This document shows positions 62,557 to 64,000 of a DNA stretch of 64,000 nt, piece by piece (the stretch's first letter is position 1; each line of letters begins with the position of its first letter). The translations under genes were made by a program, and so were the position numbers. The notes beneath the pieces are model-generated. The model did not search any database. It was not told the DNA's origin and worked only from the letters and a program-made list of their open reading frames with translations. Source of the stretch: Hypericibacter sp049323455 (GTDB lineage Bacteria > Pseudomonadota > Alphaproteobacteria > Dongiales > Dongiaceae); assembly GCA_049323455.1 (NCBI GenBank), contig JBMONF010000034.1, positions 1 through 64,000 on the forward strand. Reading direction: 5' to 3'.

Positions 62557-62574
62557 ACCGCCGCGGAAGCCGCG

Positions 62575-63369
62575 CTATGACGGCTCGGTTTCCCTGCGAT
62601 GGCGGAAATGCGTCCGCGTGATGTTCTGGACCGTCTGCGCGACTTCGTCGTCGCTCAGCGGCGGGCGGCAGCGCCGTGTGTTCCAGCACAGCAGCAGGTC
62701 GAGGACGATGGCAGGATCGACCCCATGCCACAACAGGTGTCCGGCAAGGGACGCGATGGTGTTATTGCGTTCACCCTCCGGTACACCTTCGCGAACGACA
62801 TTACGCCAATAGCGCAGCGGATGACCCGCCGGCGCCCCATCGTCGACGACCGGCTCCAGAAGCCATTCGGGCATGGGCGCGGGCGCAGCCTCCTCGGGTC
62901 CGCGAGACGGCTCCCACGCATAGCGGCGGCCGGACGGGTGCAACGAGGGCGGCGCCACGACATAGCCACCGTCCCCGCGCAAGTCGAGCCCGGCGGCAAG
63001 ACCGACCCTGTTGCGCAGGGTGCCGCCCGGATGCCGAAAATAGAAGTGCCGCCCGCCGCCACCCGTTTTCGCCACAGCCGTGCGCGGGAGGGCCCCATGC
63101 GCCGCCTCGAGCCGCGCCAGGCTGTCGGCGCCGCCATGCGCCGGGTCGACATCGAGCACGACCAGACCCGAAATCCGGCCGGTCACGACGCCGATATTGG
63201 CCTCGGGCCAGCGGGCGAACCAGCCGCGAATCTCCTCTTCCGACGCGGCTTGCCGCTGATGGGATTCCCAACGGACGAGCGGCCGCTTCTCCCCGTGTCG
63301 CAAGGGGATGACGGACCAACCCAGGCGCCCGTAGCGCAGCGCCCAATCCTCTGTCGATTGCTCGGGCAT
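62575..63369 (-). CDS. PrimPol-type bifunctional primase/polymerase domain protein
   Basis: This 264-aa protein is of the archaeo-eukaryotic primase superfamily (bifunctional DNA primase/polymerase, N-terminal type). The core has VIPLRHGEKRPLVRWE, a VVLDVDPAHGG acidic motif (Asp-x-Asp), TGGGGRHFYFRHP (the sxH-like strand) and LDLRGDGGYVVAPPSLHPSG (the third acid). A helical C-terminal part (about 195-260) resembles PriCT domains (NTIASLAGHLLWHG). These domains are frequent in phages and plasmids. No phage genes are adjacent. The ATG at 63369 has AGGTG upstream. Confidence 0.85.
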   Translation of the reverse strand: MPEQSTEDWALRYGRLGWSVIPLRHGEKRPLVRWESHQRQAASEEEIRGWFARWPEANIGVVTGRISGLVVLDVDPAHGGADSLARLEAAHGALPRTAVAKTGGGGRHFYFRHPGGTLRNRVGLAAGLDLRGDGGYVVAPPSLHPSGRRYAWEPSRGPEEAAPAPMPEWLLEPVVDDGAPAGHPLRYWRNVVREGVPEGERNNTIASLAGHLLWHGVDPAIVLDLLLCWNTRRCRPPLSDDEVAQTVQNITRTHFRHRRETEPS

Positions 63370-63446
63370 CGGCACCTCACACGAGCGGCGGCCGACAAGC
63401 GAACCTCGCGCCCATGACCAGACTCTCTGTCGCATGGATGACGTTC

Positions 63447-63773
63447 TCATTCGGTCTTGAGGCTCATCAGATAGGCGACGATGTCATCTTCCTGCGATGC
63501 TGCCAGGCTCAAATCGGGCATGGGCGGGTGCGGGCTGAAGAGCCAGGCGCGCAGGCGCCGAGGCGTGGTGGCTGGGTCGTTGCTGATGGCCGCGAAGGAA
63601 GGGGCCACGTCGCGTGCAGCGCCACTCGGCTCGACCTGGTGACAAGAGGCGCACCACCGGCGCGCGAGTTCCAGACCCTTGGCAGGCTCGCCGGCCGGCG
63701 CCGGATGCGCCAATGCAATGACCAGAACGGCGGAGAAGAACGCTATCGGCAGCCTCACGCGCGGCTCGATCAT
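63447..63773 (-). CDS. small c-type cytochrome
   Basis: This 108-aa protein has a signal peptide (about 1-27) and heme motif CASCH (about 41-45), with the Met ligand in PHPPMPDLSL and a terminal helix EDDIVAYLMSLK. It is a class I monoheme cytochrome c of the periplasm. The ATG at 63773 is used; a GTG at 63791 is also open. It is upstream of the PrimPol-type gene but probably an independent unit. Confidence 0.88.
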   Translation of the reverse strand: MIEPRVRLPIAFFSAVLVIALAHPAPAGEPAKGLELARRWCASCHQVEPSGAARDVAPSFAAISNDPATTPRRLRAWLFSPHPPMPDLSLAASQEDDIVAYLMSLKTE

Positions 63774-64000
63774 AACCACTTTCCCTTGCACTCATCCGGG
63801 GCCAGCTTTGCAACAACCAAGGAGGGCAGCGTCTCGTTGCTGTTCCACTCAAGGTGCGCGCCGGGCAACCAGCGCCTATCTCGCATCACCGCTTGGTGAC
63901 CTCGATAAAACAGCGCTTATCATATCCCAGCCAGCGTCGGCCGGCACCCGATCCTTCGTCCCGGCTCGGTCCGTCGTTCCCGTTCCGAGATGCGCTGACC

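Noticed and set aside
62575..63369. Prophage hypothesis from the PrimPol-type gene
   Set aside because: No integrase, terminase, capsid or helicase gene and no attachment repeats are visible around it.

Overview
The window is a GC-rich stretch from an alphaproteobacterial chromosome. The LpiA/AcvB pair, the BigR/SqrR-type ArsR regulators, the urease order D-A-B-C-E-F-G and the mix of FCD-type GntR regulators and polyamine-type ABC transporters all suggest a soil or rhizosphere Rhodospirillales-like or Rhizobiales-like organism. This assignment is inference from gene content. I see no rRNA, tRNA, CRISPR array or prophage block. The only clear mobile element is one IS110-superfamily insertion at the left edge.

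Layout. 1-1.56 kb: IS1111-type insertion with a long non-coding 3' part, apparently inserted in a REP-like palindrome. 1.6-5.6 kb: acvB-lpiA/mprF, a lysyl-phosphatidylglycerol hydrolase/synthase operon. 5.7-13.2 kb: a reactive-sulfur block made of a TauE/SafE exporter, a DUF2892 membrane protein, two BigR-like ArsR regulators, an RND pump, a rhodanese and a persulfide-dioxygenase-like MBL protein. The two ArsR promoter regions share a related operator. 13.3-15.7 kb: a sensor histidine kinase coupled to a cofactor-less sulfite-oxidase-fold periplasmic protein. 15.8-22.5 kb: a chemoreceptor, then a 1340-aa hybrid kinase with six tandem homologous PAS units. 22.8-28.7 kb: cold-shock protein, VOC proteins, RluA-type pseudouridine synthase, a GMC dehydrogenase with its small Tat subunit and cytochrome c, an RHH protein and a conserved unknown. 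28.8-33.3 kb: a second RND pump with adaptor. 33.9-40.3 kb: carbonic anhydrase and a YbhGFSR-like ABC exporter behind a CecR-like TetR regulator.

40.4-43.2 kb holds a fluoride-responsive operon: an easily readable fluoride riboswitch followed by an intrinsic terminator, an MFS transporter, crcB and an aldose-1-epimerase-like gene. 43.3-48.3 kb is a complete urease operon on the minus strand. 48.5-51 kb has a dienelactone hydrolase and an MgtC/DUF4010 membrane protein. 51-56 kb is a FadR-type regulator with twin operators, an acyl-CoA ligase, a PanE-like reductase and a gamma-glutamyltransferase-like enzyme. 56-61 kb is a polyamine-type ABC importer divergent from a second FCD regulator, with matching operator-like palindromes at both sides of the intergenic region. 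61-64 kb has an SDR protein, an orphan PhnN, an orphan PrimPol-type protein and a small cytochrome c.

Most genes sit in tight operons with 4-bp ATGA or GTGA overlaps. The strongest observations are the fluoride riboswitch with a readable switching mechanism, the IS1111-type element with a candidate guide-RNA region and REP target, the duplicated persulfide-sensor regulon around an RND pump, the probable ATT start codon of the CecR-like regulator, and the paired GntR operators.
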